Part shown: piece by piece, positions 27,165-36,498 of the stretch | Layout of the letters: each line of letters starts with the position of its first letter | Numbering within the stretch: the stretch's first letter is position 1 | Origin: Arsenicibacter sp965247375 | Lineage (GTDB): Bacteria > Bacteroidota > Bacteroidia > Cytophagales > Spirosomataceae | Direction: 5' to 3' | Assembly: GCA_965247375.1 (NCBI GenBank) | Contig: CBDFHU010000025.1 | Span: 61,922-125,921 of the forward strand | DNA length: 64,000 nt | Notes under the pieces: generated by a model | What the model saw: the letters and a program-made list of their open reading frames with translations, nothing else | Told to the model about the DNA's origin: nothing | The model's database searches: none | Program-made: the position numbers and the translations under genes

Positions 27165-27262
27165 AGACGATAATTCGTACCCTGATCTCACCATCCGATA
27201 TGGGCGCGGCCACACCTGACTAGACCTGATTATCGGATTCATTGCAATTTTAAACGGATTAC

Positions 27263-27679
27263 ATGAGAATTAATAAAATCATTAGAACAACGGAAGAACA
27301 ACAAGTAAGTTCAGAGACTCTTCGGGATTTAGTCGTGAAGGGTATGCAGGAGAAAAAAGCTATGGATATCGTAGTAATGGACCTGCGTCAGGTAAAAAAC
27401 GCCATATGCGACTACTTCGTAATCTGCTCGGGTAACTCAGATACCCAGATTGATGCGATCGCCTCGTCAGTCGACGAAGAGGTGCATAAAAATACAGGCC
27501 AGAATCCATGGCATCAGGAAGGCCGGACAAACCGTGAGTGGATCCTGATTGATTATGTGGATGTAATCGCACACGTTTTCCGGAAAGACCGCCGGACGTT
27601 CTATGATCTGGAACAGCTGTGGGGTGATGCTGAAATCCATCACATTGAAGAACCGCTGACATTACCGTCAATGGCCTGA
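27263..27679 (+). CDS. rsfS: Ribosomal silencing factor RsfS
   Basis: This 138-residue protein of the RsfS/Iojap family binds ribosomal protein L14 and blocks subunit joining when nutrients are short. The body is typical: VVMDLRQVKNAICDYFVICSG, then PWHQEGRTNREWILIDYVDV and HVFRKDRRTFYDLEQLWGDA. An N-terminal extension of about 20 residues is usual in Bacteroidota. It is divergent from birA and lies 110 bp upstream of ftsH, in the same direction, an order that is common in this phylum. Confidence 0.96.
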   Translation: MRINKIIRTTEEQQVSSETLRDLVVKGMQEKKAMDIVVMDLRQVKNAICDYFVICSGNSDTQIDAIASSVDEEVHKNTGQNPWHQEGRTNREWILIDYVDVIAHVFRKDRRTFYDLEQLWGDAEIHHIEEPLTLPSMA

Positions 27680-27790
27680 TCCCAACCGTTTATCAGGACG
27701 GGTTTCCACTAATCAATTGGTAAAGGTAGCGGAAACATTAGCCTTATAATCGGTGTTACCAAGTGAAACCTCTTTGTACAACCTGTCGAA

Positions 27791-29806
27791 ATGCCAGAAA
27801 ATAACAATAGAAACCCGCTATCACCTCGGGGGCCCCGCCGGCCGAATATTCAGGGATGGATTGTCGCGTTTTTGATTGCCGCTATCCTCGGTATTACCTT
27901 CATGAGCCGCTCCGGCTCTGTCCGCGAAACCACGTTCAAGCGATTTGAACGCATGGTCAAAGAACATGAAGTGGCCGAAGTAGTATTAGTCAATGACAAG
28001 ATCGCCGAAGTAACGCTGACCGACCAGGCACTACAAAGCCCTAAGTATAAAAATCTCTCATCAGATAAACCATACTTCGGAACGGGCTCCGGTCCTCACT
28101 ACGTATTTCAGGTTGCCTCAGCTGAGTCATTCAAGCAGGATCTTGACCGGGTTCAGCAGGGGATGCCTGATAATGAAAAAGTTGAACTGAAATTTGAAAC
28201 CCGCAGCGACTGGAGTGCTTTCTTCGGTTCGTGGGGTATCCTGATCGTGATGATCCTGGCCATGTATTTCCTTCTTGGCCGGATGTCGGGCGCAGGTGGC
28301 CCGGGTGGTCAGATTTTCAATATCGGAAAATCGAAAGCTGCGCTGTTTGACGCTGAAAACCGCGTTAAAATTACGTTTAACGATGTAGCCGGCCTCGACG
28401 AAGCAAAGGAAGAGATTAAGGAAATTGTTGATTACCTGAAAAATCCGTCGAAGTTTACCAAACTGGGAGCCAAAATTCCGAAAGGAGCCCTGCTTGTAGG
28501 CCCTCCGGGTACCGGTAAAACGTTATTGGCGAAAGCCGTAGCCGGTGAAGCCGGTGTACCGTTCTTCTCGCTGTCAGGTTCTGATTTCGTGGAAATGTTC
28601 GTTGGGGTAGGTGCCGCCCGGGTACGTGATCTCTTCAAACAAGCTAAGGAAAAAGCGCCATGTATCATTTTCATTGACGAGATTGACGCCGTGGGGCGTT
28701 CACGGGGCCGTGGCTCAATGCCGGGTGCCAACGACGAACGCGAAAACACGCTGAACTCCCTCCTCGTTGAAATGGATGGGTTTGCGACCGACTCAGGGAT
28801 CATTATCCTGGCCGCTACCAACCGTCCGGACGTATTGGATTCGGCGTTGCTTCGTCCCGGACGTTTCGACCGTCAGGTGAGCATCGACAAGCCGGACATC
28901 GTGGGTCGGGAAGCCATTTTCAAAGTACACCTGAAACCACTGAAGCTGTCGGCTGACGTGGATCCGAAAGAACTGGCAGCGCAGACACCTGGTTTTGCCG
29001 GTGCCGAAATCGCCAACGTCTGTAACGAAGCAGCCCTGATTGCGGCCCGCCGCGACCGTGAGTCAATCGGCATGCAGGATTTTCAGGATGCAATGGATCG
29101 GGTGATTGGTGGTCTGGAGAAGAAGAACAAAATCATTTCTCCGGAAGAAAAAGAAATCGTGGCTTACCACGAAGCAGGTCACGCAGTGGCCGGCTGGTAC
29201 CTCGAACATGCCGATCCCCTCGTAAAGGTAACGATTGTTCCGCGCGGGGTAGCTGCACTGGGTTATGCGCAGTATCTGCCACGTGAACAGTATCTGTACC
29301 GTACCGAACAGCTGATGGACGAAATGTGTATGGCTCTGGGTGGCCGTGCGGCCGAAGATATCGTTTTCGGTAAGGTTTCGACCGGTGCGCTGAGCGATCT
29401 CGAACGCATCACGAAGCTGGCTTATAGCATGGTAACCATGTATGGTATGAACGATAAGATTGGTAACGTATCGTTCTACGATTCGAAACAGTCGGATTAT
29501 TCATTCAACAAGCCGTATTCGGAAGAGACAGCCAAGCATATCGACGAAGAAGTCCGGAAGATTGTGGACGAGGCGTACCAGCGTACGATTAAACTCTTGT
29601 CTGACAAGCGCGAGGCTCTGGAAACGATTGCTCAGAAACTGCTTGAAAAAGAAATTCTGTATCAGAACGATCTGGAGCGACTGATTGGCAAGCGTCCGTT
29701 TGAACGCGACACAGCCTATCAGGCGTATAAAAAACGGGGTGAGGAAGTTGCCGGCTCCGAAACAACGCCGTCGCCGACTGAACCTGAAACACTGCCACAG
29801 GTTTAA
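27791..29806 (+). CDS. ftsH: ATP-dependent zinc metalloprotease FtsH
   Basis: This is a 671-residue membrane AAA+ protease. Transmembrane helices lie at about 22-38 and 147-163, with the periplasmic part between them. The ATPase has Walker A GPPGTGKT at 237-244, Walker B IIFIDEID at 292-299 and the second region of homology ATNRPDVLDSALLRPGRFDR at 342-361. The zinc site HEAGH is at 460-464. It degrades unassembled membrane proteins and some soluble regulators. The C-terminal tail rich in Thr, Pro and Glu is ordinary. Its codon use is biased to GGT and CGT, which fits good expression. A terminator follows. Confidence 0.98.
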   Translation: MPENNNRNPLSPRGPRRPNIQGWIVAFLIAAILGITFMSRSGSVRETTFKRFERMVKEHEVAEVVLVNDKIAEVTLTDQALQSPKYKNLSSDKPYFGTGSGPHYVFQVASAESFKQDLDRVQQGMPDNEKVELKFETRSDWSAFFGSWGILIVMILAMYFLLGRMSGAGGPGGQIFNIGKSKAALFDAENRVKITFNDVAGLDEAKEEIKEIVDYLKNPSKFTKLGAKIPKGALLVGPPGTGKTLLAKAVAGEAGVPFFSLSGSDFVEMFVGVGAARVRDLFKQAKEKAPCIIFIDEIDAVGRSRGRGSMPGANDERENTLNSLLVEMDGFATDSGIIILAATNRPDVLDSALLRPGRFDRQVSIDKPDIVGREAIFKVHLKPLKLSADVDPKELAAQTPGFAGAEIANVCNEAALIAARRDRESIGMQDFQDAMDRVIGGLEKKNKIISPEEKEIVAYHEAGHAVAGWYLEHADPLVKVTIVPRGVAALGYAQYLPREQYLYRTEQLMDEMCMALGGRAAEDIVFGKVSTGALSDLERITKLAYSMVTMYGMNDKIGNVSFYDSKQSDYSFNKPYSEETAKHIDEEVRKIVDEAYQRTIKLLSDKREALETIAQKLLEKEILYQNDLERLIGKRPFERDTAYQAYKKRGEEVAGSETTPSPTEPETLPQV

Positions 29807-29825
29807 GCCGGATAAAATACATAAC

Positions 29826-29861
29826 AAAAAAGGCTTCGGACAAGCGTCTGAAGCCTTTTTG
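29826..29861. terminator. Terminator after ftsH, likely bidirectional
   Basis: AAAAAGGCTTC (29826-29836) and GAAGCCTTTTT (29849-29859) form an 11-bp stem with A and T tracts at the outer ends, suited to both ftsH and the convergent oxidoreductase gene. Confidence 0.88.
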
Positions 29862-29899
29862 TTTCTGTTTAACCTAGGGTGAACTTCTCTTCTAACTCA

Positions 29900-31321
29900 T
29901 TAGACCTTAGCTCCCGTTGTACCTCCTTTGGTCATGGAGATATCAACCGGCTTATTCTGTTGCCAGGCACCGCCCGTAAAATCAGGTACGTCGATGGAAT
30001 TGGATTTATGACCGATTGACCAGGCACTCAGCGGGCCGACGGAACTCCAGAGGGCAGCATCATACACATCCTGATCGAGCGGCAAGCCGTTCCGCAAACA
30101 GTCGATTGTCCGCCAGTCCATCATGAAATCCATGCCGCCGTGGCCACCGACCTTTTTGGCAATTTCGCCGATTTTCTTCACGATTGGCGGCATATACTTT
30201 TCCTCCAGCGCTTTCACTTCCTTATCGCTCATCCATTCGTGACCGGTTGAATAGCGGGCCGGTTCCGGATATTTCAGCGCTACCGCTTTGGTGCCGCTGA
30301 TCAGTTGTATGCGCGAATAGGGCCGTGGCGACGATACATCATACTGCACCATAATCGTCTTGCCCTTTTTCGTTTTAATCACCGATGTACTCATGTTCCC
30401 GTTGAAGTTACGGCCGGCGTAAGGCTTGTAAAAATCGTCCTTCGCGGCCAGGTCCTTCGCTATATTGCCCAGCACAAAATCGTTGCTCGACATCGAATTC
30501 AGGTAGTCGAACTGATCGCCGCGGTTAATATTCAGCACCTGACAGACCGGTCCCAGACCGTGGGTCGGGTAGAGATTACCGGCCCGTTTGGACATTTCTT
30601 CCAGCTCCCACATCTGATAGAAGTGGTTTTTAGAAAACATATAGTCCTGCAGGTTATGGATGTAAGCCGCCTCACAGTGGACAACCTCACCGAAAAAGCC
30701 CTGCCGCGCCAGATTCAGGTTCAGCAATTCGGTAAAGTCGTAGCAGCAGTTTTCCACCATCATGCAGTGCTTCTTCGTCTTTTCTGACGTTTCGACCAGC
30801 AACCAGGCTTCTTCGATCGTTTTCGCTGCCGGAACTTCAACACACACATGTTTGCCGTGCGTCATCGAGAAAACAGCCATAGGCGTATGATACGCCCAGG
30901 GTGTCAGAATGTATACCAGATCGAGGTCGGTGCGCTCGGCCAGTTTTTTCCAGATATCCGTACTGCCAAAATACACGTCCGGCTTATGCCCCGAGGCTTC
31001 GACCAGTTTTTTTGCCTTATTGACCTGCGTTTCGCGCAGATCGCACAGGGCCTTGATTTCGACACCCTCAATTTTAGTAAGCCGCTCCACCGCGCCCATG
31101 CCGCGGTTACCAACGCCGATGAAGCCCACACGAACCACGTCGAGTTTCGGTGCGGCATAACCGCTCATGTTAAAAATGCGGGGCGCTGTGCGCTGCGCCT
31201 GTTCGCCGATGGCGTCCAGCTCATCCTGATTACGGGCAAACGCCGCAAACGGACTAGCGGCAACCAGCCCTAAACCGCTTAAACCTGCTGTTTTTAAAAA
31301 GTTTCTCCGGTTGTTTTCCAT
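29900..31321 (-). CDS. Exported Gfo/Idh/MocA protein, GH109-like (NAD-dependent glycosidase)
   Basis: This 473-residue protein has a twin-arginine-type leader (NNRRNFLKTAGLSGLGLVAA). The Rossmann motif GFIGVGNRG is at 66-74, followed by VCVEVPAAKTIEEAW and HCMMVENCCYDF, which are characteristic of glycoside hydrolase family 109. That family includes NAD-dependent alpha-N-acetylgalactosaminidases working by oxidation at C3, elimination and re-addition. The last gene of the leftward cluster, it sits behind a GH20 gene and a deacetylase-like gene with short gaps, which fits removal of terminal amino sugars in the periplasm. Specificity beyond the family is not proven; a non-glycosidase dehydrogenase is the alternative. 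Confidence 0.85.
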   Translation of the reverse strand: MENNRRNFLKTAGLSGLGLVAASPFAAFARNQDELDAIGEQAQRTAPRIFNMSGYAAPKLDVVRVGFIGVGNRGMGAVERLTKIEGVEIKALCDLRETQVNKAKKLVEASGHKPDVYFGSTDIWKKLAERTDLDLVYILTPWAYHTPMAVFSMTHGKHVCVEVPAAKTIEEAWLLVETSEKTKKHCMMVENCCYDFTELLNLNLARQGFFGEVVHCEAAYIHNLQDYMFSKNHFYQMWELEEMSKRAGNLYPTHGLGPVCQVLNINRGDQFDYLNSMSSNDFVLGNIAKDLAAKDDFYKPYAGRNFNGNMSTSVIKTKKGKTIMVQYDVSSPRPYSRIQLISGTKAVALKYPEPARYSTGHEWMSDKEVKALEEKYMPPIVKKIGEIAKKVGGHGGMDFMMDWRTIDCLRNGLPLDQDVYDAALWSSVGPLSAWSIGHKSNSIDVPDFTGGAWQQNKPVDISMTKGGTTGAKV

Positions 31322-31348
31322 ATTGATTTACGTTGGAGGTAAGTACGC

Positions 31349-32425
31349 TCAGAAAATACAGTCACTCAGAAACGCCGGTTGATACCCGTTATCGGTTGCC
31401 CATTTGACCGCCGTCAGGATACGGTCGCGGAAATCGGGCTGATACGCTTCATAGAACGGATAAAAATACTGTTCGTGTACCAGCAGATCGACAAACGGCG
31501 GCAGTCCCGAAGGCAGGGTGGCGTAGCGGTCCAGTGCCGGTACAATATCCGGCAATTCCGTTTTGTCGATGACGATGCTGCTGCGGATAAACGTAATGTC
31601 TTCGGTGTTGTCGTGCCAGATAAACCGTTTTTTCATGTGGCGGCGCTGCTCAACGGTCAGATAATAGGACACGGCCGGTAAATCGTCATCGACGTTGAAG
31701 TAGCCCAGCTGACCGGTATAGCCCGCATCCCGCAGCGCCCGCGAACCTTCCACCGTCGATTCGCCCCAGTGCAGGGTAGTCACCGGCCCCATGAGCGCCT
31801 TACCGGCAAACCGGCGTATTTCGGCCTGAACCAGGGCGCAGTCACGGGCAACCTGTACGTAGCCGGCCGTCCGGTATGGCATGTCGGGAAACTCGCCACG
31901 GGCATGAAAACTAAGCCGGAGCCAGTCGGCGTTGGCCTGCCACTCGGACTTGAAACGGTCGGGGAACTGAGTCAGGTTAAACTGGTCGGTCTCGTAAAAC
32001 AGGTTGAGGTGAATTTTTGTCTGGTAACTATCGTGTACCTGTTTCAGAAATCCCAGATACGGGTTATCGAACAACGACTGATAGCGGTCACCTTGCTGGT
32101 AAATGTCGCGGAGAAACCAGATATTATCATCAATTGACAGCCGGTAATGGCCGGCAAAACGAGGCAGCCAGTATACCGTTACCGTCTCATCCTGTCCGGT
32201 GGTGTAATCATGGGCCACCAGCTTGTTCGTAAATCCGTTCAGCGGCAGAGTGGCCGAAAAAACTCCTTGTTCATAAGTAGCGCTGACTCCGTTAATGGTC
32301 AGAAAGTGGGACGCCGGAGCGGCAACCTGTACCTTAATCTGTAATGATCCGGCGGTCTGAATGCCATCGCGGGCATGGAGCATATCGCCGTCTATCGGGA
32401 AAACAAAAGCTAATTCAGCAGCCAT
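31349..32425 (-). CDS. Unknown protein, polysaccharide-deacetylase-like with N-terminal beta domain
   Basis: The product has 358 residues and no signal peptide. The first 85 residues look like an immunoglobulin-type sandwich (FPIDGDMLHARDGIQTAG, LNGFTNKLVAHDY). The remainder has YRLSIDDNIWFLRDI, FHARGEFPDMPY and FNVDDDLPAV, which recall the paired aspartates and metal-binding histidines of NodB-type deacetylases in a modified form. I therefore suspect a carbohydrate esterase or amidase, but this is inference from short motifs. It lies 6 bp after the GH20 gene and 27 bp before the GH109-like gene, so it is almost surely part of the same amino-sugar pathway. Confidence 0.8.
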   Translation of the reverse strand: MAAELAFVFPIDGDMLHARDGIQTAGSLQIKVQVAAPASHFLTINGVSATYEQGVFSATLPLNGFTNKLVAHDYTTGQDETVTVYWLPRFAGHYRLSIDDNIWFLRDIYQQGDRYQSLFDNPYLGFLKQVHDSYQTKIHLNLFYETDQFNLTQFPDRFKSEWQANADWLRLSFHARGEFPDMPYRTAGYVQVARDCALVQAEIRRFAGKALMGPVTTLHWGESTVEGSRALRDAGYTGQLGYFNVDDDLPAVSYYLTVEQRRHMKKRFIWHDNTEDITFIRSSIVIDKTELPDIVPALDRYATLPSGLPPFVDLLVHEQYFYPFYEAYQPDFRDRILTAVKWATDNGYQPAFLSDCIF

Positions 32426-32431
32426 AGTGTA

Positions 32432-34492
32432 TTAAAAGTCAGGGGTAAACTGAGCGTCAAACGGTTTGATCGGGTCAGTCTTTTTCTGGATTTTGACGTC
32501 CAGGACCTTCAGGTGCAGTTTGCGCCATAGACTAAAATCGAGATCGAACCGCCCGAGCATGGTATTTAGCCGGTAAGGCATGTTTTCGGCAAGCCACGCT
32601 TTGGCATACATGCTTTTCAGTTCACCAGTTTCGTCCATGGCATCGACCAGCAGGCTGTGACACGGATAGGTCAGGTCGTAAAATACGTAATCTTCTTTCT
32701 TTTTCGTGACCATGGCATCATTCCAGCGATCACAGATGGCTTTCGCCCACAGGAAACGCATGGCCGAATAGTTAATGAGGCGCGCTGTTACGAGCACCGA
32801 ATAGACAAAGCTGCTGTCTCTGGCCGGGGCTTTTTTCAGGGCGTTGATCAGCTCGCCCTGCGCTTCTTCGGTATGTTTGCGGACGGCTTCAAAATCGGCC
32901 AGGTGAGCAGCGGTGTTGGTCAGGTAATACGGCTGAAAAGGATTTGACCAGCTTTCGACCAGCGTTCCGCGCGGCAGGCTTCCGGTATTTTTACCCAGGC
33001 ATTTTTCCAGATAGCTCCCGGCTGTTGCCAGATGATCAAAGGCCGACTGTAGTTCGGCAGCAATGGCGGGGTAAACGACGCGCGCATATTCACCGGTGAA
33101 GGTCTGTTTATCGGGTACCGTACCTTGCCACGCGCCAATGCATCCATAGGCCATAAAAAGCCAGGACGCGCTCACAAACGGCTCCACCGAATCGGTCCAG
33201 ACGGAGGTAATAAAGCCCCGTGTGTTGTGTTTAAGCCCCGTTTTCAGGCATAGATCAATGTTGGTATACGTGTAGTCTGACGAGGGGTAGATGTGCCCCC
33301 AGCCTGAAACGGCCGGCTGGATAAAAAACGGTTTCCGGGCGTTCAGGACCGGATTCAGGTAAGTATAAATGGCCGTGGTATCCGGCGTGTATTCCCAGAT
33401 AACCGGAATGACATCCGCCGGAAATTTCGGGAGAATGTTCGGATAAAACAGGTTCATGTCGGTCCATGCCATGAGCGTTTTTTCGTAGGGTTTGAATGCT
33501 TCACTGACGAACGAAAGCTGATCAACGTAGTAGGCCTCCGGGTCAATGTTATTGGCCGGATCACCGGCAAGGCGCTTGGTTTCCCAGGTTTCGTCGAAAC
33601 CGACGTGGATAAACGGACTGCTGAACAGCCCGGTGTATTGTTTGATCCAGTTGGTCAGCAATGCTTTCACGGCCGGATCGCGGGGATCGAGCTCATGCCC
33701 GTAGTGCCCGATAGCCATCGACGCGAACTTTTCGTTCCGGATCAGCTCATGGAGGTGGCCGTAAAAATTGACAAACGGAATCACATCCATGTGCCGCTGC
33801 CGGGCATAGGCGATGATGTCGCGGATCTGCGCCTTTGTGTAGCTGGCGCCGTAATTGAGCGTCGGAAATCCGTCAAGCTCAATACTGACCTCGTTGTAGA
33901 AATAATACTGGTTTGTTTTGAAGCGGGCCAGAAAGTCAATCTGGCGTTTGATCTCAGGGACCGTCAGCAGACCGCCGTGGGCAAAATCCATCATGACCCC
34001 ACGATAGGCCAGTTTCGGACTGTCGGTAATGGCTACGAACGGGAGGGAGGCCGAGGTGCCCTGACCCTGAATTAACTGCCGGATGGTCTGCACGGCATAA
34101 AACAGGCCGGTTGATGTTTGGGCGTTAATCGCGATGCCTTTGCTGTTGATGGTCAGGCTGTATTGTTCCCGCGTATTGCCGTTGGTGGCTTCCTCCGTAC
34201 CGGGCAGTTCCTGTCCGCTGCTTTTAACTGTGTACCGGATACCGGCTGTAGCTGCGGACGGAGCCGGTCTGACAGGCATCCCGCTCCGTGTGCTCAGAAA
34301 CTGACGGAGTTCACCAAGCGCAAACTGCACGTCTTTCGGGGCCGTAGCGGGTACAAACACGCTAAGTTGCCGCACCGGCAGGCTTCCCGGCACATACTGT
34401 ACCGTTTGGGGTTTCGGCAGCAAAACAGGCTGCTGTGCCAGAACAACGACATGGCACAGCGTGAGCAAAATCAAAAAAAAGCCTTTCGTCAT
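32432..34492 (-). CDS. Beta-N-acetylhexosaminidase, glycoside hydrolase family 20
   Basis: This 686-residue enzyme has a signal peptide (MTKGFFLILLTLCHVVVLAQ). An N-terminal GH20b domain spans roughly residues 22-155, followed by the TIM barrel. The catalytic pair Asp300-Glu301 sits in IHVGFDETWE and is preceded by the barrel segments RGVMMDFAHGGLL and VIPFVNFYGHLHEL. Such enzymes release terminal GlcNAc or GalNAc through an oxazoline intermediate. The long C-terminal region (about 500-686) is helical and has no recognised domain. It heads the sub-operon GH20, deacetylase-like, GH109-like, and supplies sugar for NagP, NagA and NagB. Confidence 0.93.
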   Translation of the reverse strand: MTKGFFLILLTLCHVVVLAQQPVLLPKPQTVQYVPGSLPVRQLSVFVPATAPKDVQFALGELRQFLSTRSGMPVRPAPSAATAGIRYTVKSSGQELPGTEEATNGNTREQYSLTINSKGIAINAQTSTGLFYAVQTIRQLIQGQGTSASLPFVAITDSPKLAYRGVMMDFAHGGLLTVPEIKRQIDFLARFKTNQYYFYNEVSIELDGFPTLNYGASYTKAQIRDIIAYARQRHMDVIPFVNFYGHLHELIRNEKFASMAIGHYGHELDPRDPAVKALLTNWIKQYTGLFSSPFIHVGFDETWETKRLAGDPANNIDPEAYYVDQLSFVSEAFKPYEKTLMAWTDMNLFYPNILPKFPADVIPVIWEYTPDTTAIYTYLNPVLNARKPFFIQPAVSGWGHIYPSSDYTYTNIDLCLKTGLKHNTRGFITSVWTDSVEPFVSASWLFMAYGCIGAWQGTVPDKQTFTGEYARVVYPAIAAELQSAFDHLATAGSYLEKCLGKNTGSLPRGTLVESWSNPFQPYYLTNTAAHLADFEAVRKHTEEAQGELINALKKAPARDSSFVYSVLVTARLINYSAMRFLWAKAICDRWNDAMVTKKKEDYVFYDLTYPCHSLLVDAMDETGELKSMYAKAWLAENMPYRLNTMLGRFDLDFSLWRKLHLKVLDVKIQKKTDPIKPFDAQFTPDF

Positions 34493-34510
34493 CGGGAGAA
34501 GAGCTGTTTT

Positions 34511-34646
34511 ACCACATAAGACACATAGGGCACATTAGAAAAATGTACACTATGCGTCAGTGAGGTAGCTGTTTGAACTGGTCAACTATTGCCTTCGCTA
34601 TATACAGCACCGCAATAATTCTATGTTTACTATGTGTCTATGTGGT
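34511..34646. repeat. CCACATAG-word palindrome
   Basis: The left arm ACCACATAAGACACATAGGG (34511-34530) and further bases pair with the right arm CTATGTTTACTATGTGTCTA… (34621-34646), around an 80-bp spacer. It lies between the SDR gene and the GH20 gene. The same word family recurs at 59181-59247 and, as one arm, near 60150-60175. Confidence 0.75.
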
Positions 34647-34656
34647 CAAACAAATA

Positions 34657-35400
34657 TCAATACGTAGCGCGGCCGCCGGACAGATCGAAGGTGAAGCCGG
34701 TTGTAAAGCTGTTTTGAGGCGACACGATGTAGGCGACCAGATTGGCTGCTTCGTCGAGAGTGCCGCAGCGTTTCATCGGAATTTTGTCGGTCATATACGT
34801 CACCTGCTGCTCCGGCATCGCGTCGACAAGCGGTGTCCGGATCACAGCAGGGGCAAGAGCGTTGACGGTTATGCCGAATTCGGCGTATTCCTTACCCTGC
34901 ACTTTGGCCATACCAATCACGGCGGCCTTCGACGCTGAGTAGGCCAGCATACCGGCATTCCCTTCCTTACCGGCGATGGAAGCGATATGCAGAATCCGGC
35001 CGTAGCGGCGTTCGATCATAAACGGCAGCACCGCTTTTGAGGTATAAAAACTACTCATAAAGTTGACTTCGAATACCTTATGCAGGTTTTCGCTTGTCAC
35101 TTCGTGGCTTTTTATGTTCGTTTCTCCCGTGATCCCCACGCAGTTAACCAGGCTGTCAATTTTGCCGAAACGGGCGTGGGCCGCCTGAATGACTTCCGTT
35201 ACCCGTGCTTCATCGGTAATGTCGATGGCCACACGATACGCCTGATCGCCGTAGCCGGCAAACTGTTCTTCCAGCGCGGCACCGTTGAAGTCGAGCAGCG
35301 CTACTTGTGCCCCTTCTGCCAGAAGTTTCTTCGCAACAGACAAACCGATACCCGAAGCTGCTCCCGTAATCAGAGCAACCTGTCCGCTAAAATCTCCCAT
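34657..35400 (-). CDS. SDR-family NAD(P)-dependent oxidoreductase
   Basis: This 247-residue classical short-chain dehydrogenase has TGAASGIG at 12-19, the active-site Ser in HIASIAG, and YSASK with the catalytic Tyr and Lys. An acidic residue after strand 2 (LLDFNG) suggests NAD rather than NADP. Members with this look oxidise sugars or hydroxy acids. With the DHDPS-family aldolase and the enolase-type dehydratase upstream, it fits a non-phosphorylating sugar-acid pathway. It is separated from the next upstream gene by a palindrome, so it may be partly uncoupled from it. Confidence 0.92.
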   Translation of the reverse strand: MGDFSGQVALITGAASGIGLSVAKKLLAEGAQVALLDFNGAALEEQFAGYGDQAYRVAIDITDEARVTEVIQAAHARFGKIDSLVNCVGITGETNIKSHEVTSENLHKVFEVNFMSSFYTSKAVLPFMIERRYGRILHIASIAGKEGNAGMLAYSASKAAVIGMAKVQGKEYAEFGITVNALAPAVIRTPLVDAMPEQQVTYMTDKIPMKRCGTLDEAANLVAYIVSPQNSFTTGFTFDLSGGRATY

Positions 35401-35418
35401 TGAAAGTGAAGTTTTTTT

Positions 35419-35546
35419 GAATGAATAATGTAAAATGTAGAATGGATAATGTGGGCCTGTGACTGGCTGATACGTTCAGATAATCAGTACCGTACCGGCT
35501 GGCGTACGCTCATTATACATCGTTAATTGCCCATTATACATTAATC
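35419..35546. repeat. ATAATGTA-word palindrome
   Basis: The left arm (35419-35456) contains ATAATGTAAAATGTAGAATG; the right arm (35508-35546) contains CATTATACATCG and CCCATTATACATTAATC. Pairing is imperfect and the loop is about 50 bp. The right arm runs into the stop codon of the aldolase-like gene (35545-35547). Confidence 0.65.
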
Positions 35547-36498
35547 AGTAAACTGCTTTTTCTACTGGCCGGATGCCGTATTTTTCGTCGTTGACGATGT
35601 CCAGTACACGCTGGTTTAATTCGCGGATATAACTCACCGACGACGGGTCCGGAATATAGGCGGCTTTGCGGGCGATGCTGTTCCGCAGTACACCACGGGC
35701 CATCAGGAGTTCCTTCTCGGCATAATGGAACAGCTCCATGTTTTGCAGGGAGAAGAAAATCTGCGGCATAACCCGTTCGAACAGTTCAAAGGCTTTCGCA
35801 TCTTCACCGGCCGTACGCAGGTTGAAAATCCGTTGCAGGATATCGGCCACCGCCAGTCCTGGCATCACACCACGGATACCGACAGGTACCAGTTCAAGCA
35901 TATAAAGCCCGCCCCAGCCTTCAAAGAGGCCAATCCGGTTTTTCGTTTCATGGATAATACTCTCGAACTTCGGCGCGCACAGCGGCTCTTCCAGTTTCAG
36001 GTATTTAAAGTTCGGATTCTCGTCCATCAGCTCTTTAATGAAGCCGACACTGATTGACGAGCCGCCCGGATTAAAGTCCTGAATCAGGACCGGGGTATCC
36101 GGAATGGATTGTAAAAACTCCGACAGATACACCTTCAGGGAGGCTTCGGGCAGGCTGAAAATGCGCGGAACAGCCAGCGAGATTACATCCGCTCCGGCGG
36201 TAACATTGGCCTGCGCGAGTTTAATCGCCACTTTCAGCGACGGATGGTTTGACTGGGCAACAATTTTCAGGCGACCGGCAGCGTGTTCAACGGCCACCCG
36301 GACCACCTGAAGCTTTTCCTCGTCGGTCAGTTTGTAAAACTCACTGGCATAGGCTGGCAGGCACACTGCCTTGATGCCGCCGTCAATGGCAAAGTCAATC
36401 AGGTCCCGAAGCGCAGCTTCGTCAATTTCTTCGTTTTCAGTAAAGGGCGTCGGGATAATGGGCACTACGCCGAAAAGTTCGTTTTCTACAGTTGTCAT
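35545..36498 (-). CDS. Dihydrodipicolinate synthase-family aldolase, atypical active site
   Basis: This 317-residue TIM barrel of the DapA/NanA family keeps the Schiff-base lysine (Lys168 in YLKLEEP). The usual YNxP tyrosine motif is replaced by IQDFNPGG at 139-146, and the GTTGE loop by LPAYASEF. Both changes exclude a normal DapA and make a sialic acid lyase unlikely; similar QD-type sequences occur in aldolases and dehydratases of sugar acids. Its stop region overlaps a palindrome. Its start overlaps the upstream transporter stop by 4 bp, so it is translated with the transporter and the dehydratase. The likely role is cleavage of a 2-keto-3-deoxy acid, as an inference. Confidence 0.88.
   Translation of the reverse strand: MTTVENELFGVVPIIPTPFTENEEIDEAALRDLIDFAIDGGIKAVCLPAYASEFYKLTDEEKLQVVRVAVEHAAGRLKIVAQSNHPSLKVAIKLAQANVTAGADVISLAVPRIFSLPEASLKVYLSEFLQSIPDTPVLIQDFNPGGSSISVGFIKELMDENPNFKYLKLEEPLCAPKFESIIHETKNRIGLFEGWGGLYMLELVPVGIRGVMPGLAVADILQRIFNLRTAGEDAKAFELFERVMPQIFFSLQNMELFHYAEKELLMARGVLRNSIARKAAYIPDPSSVSYIRELNQRVLDIVNDEKYGIRPVEKAVY

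Noticed and set aside
35545..36498. N-acetylneuraminate lyase, making this a sialic acid operon
   Set aside because: The YNxP and GTTGE motifs of NanA are missing and no NanE, NanK or sialidase was found in the window.
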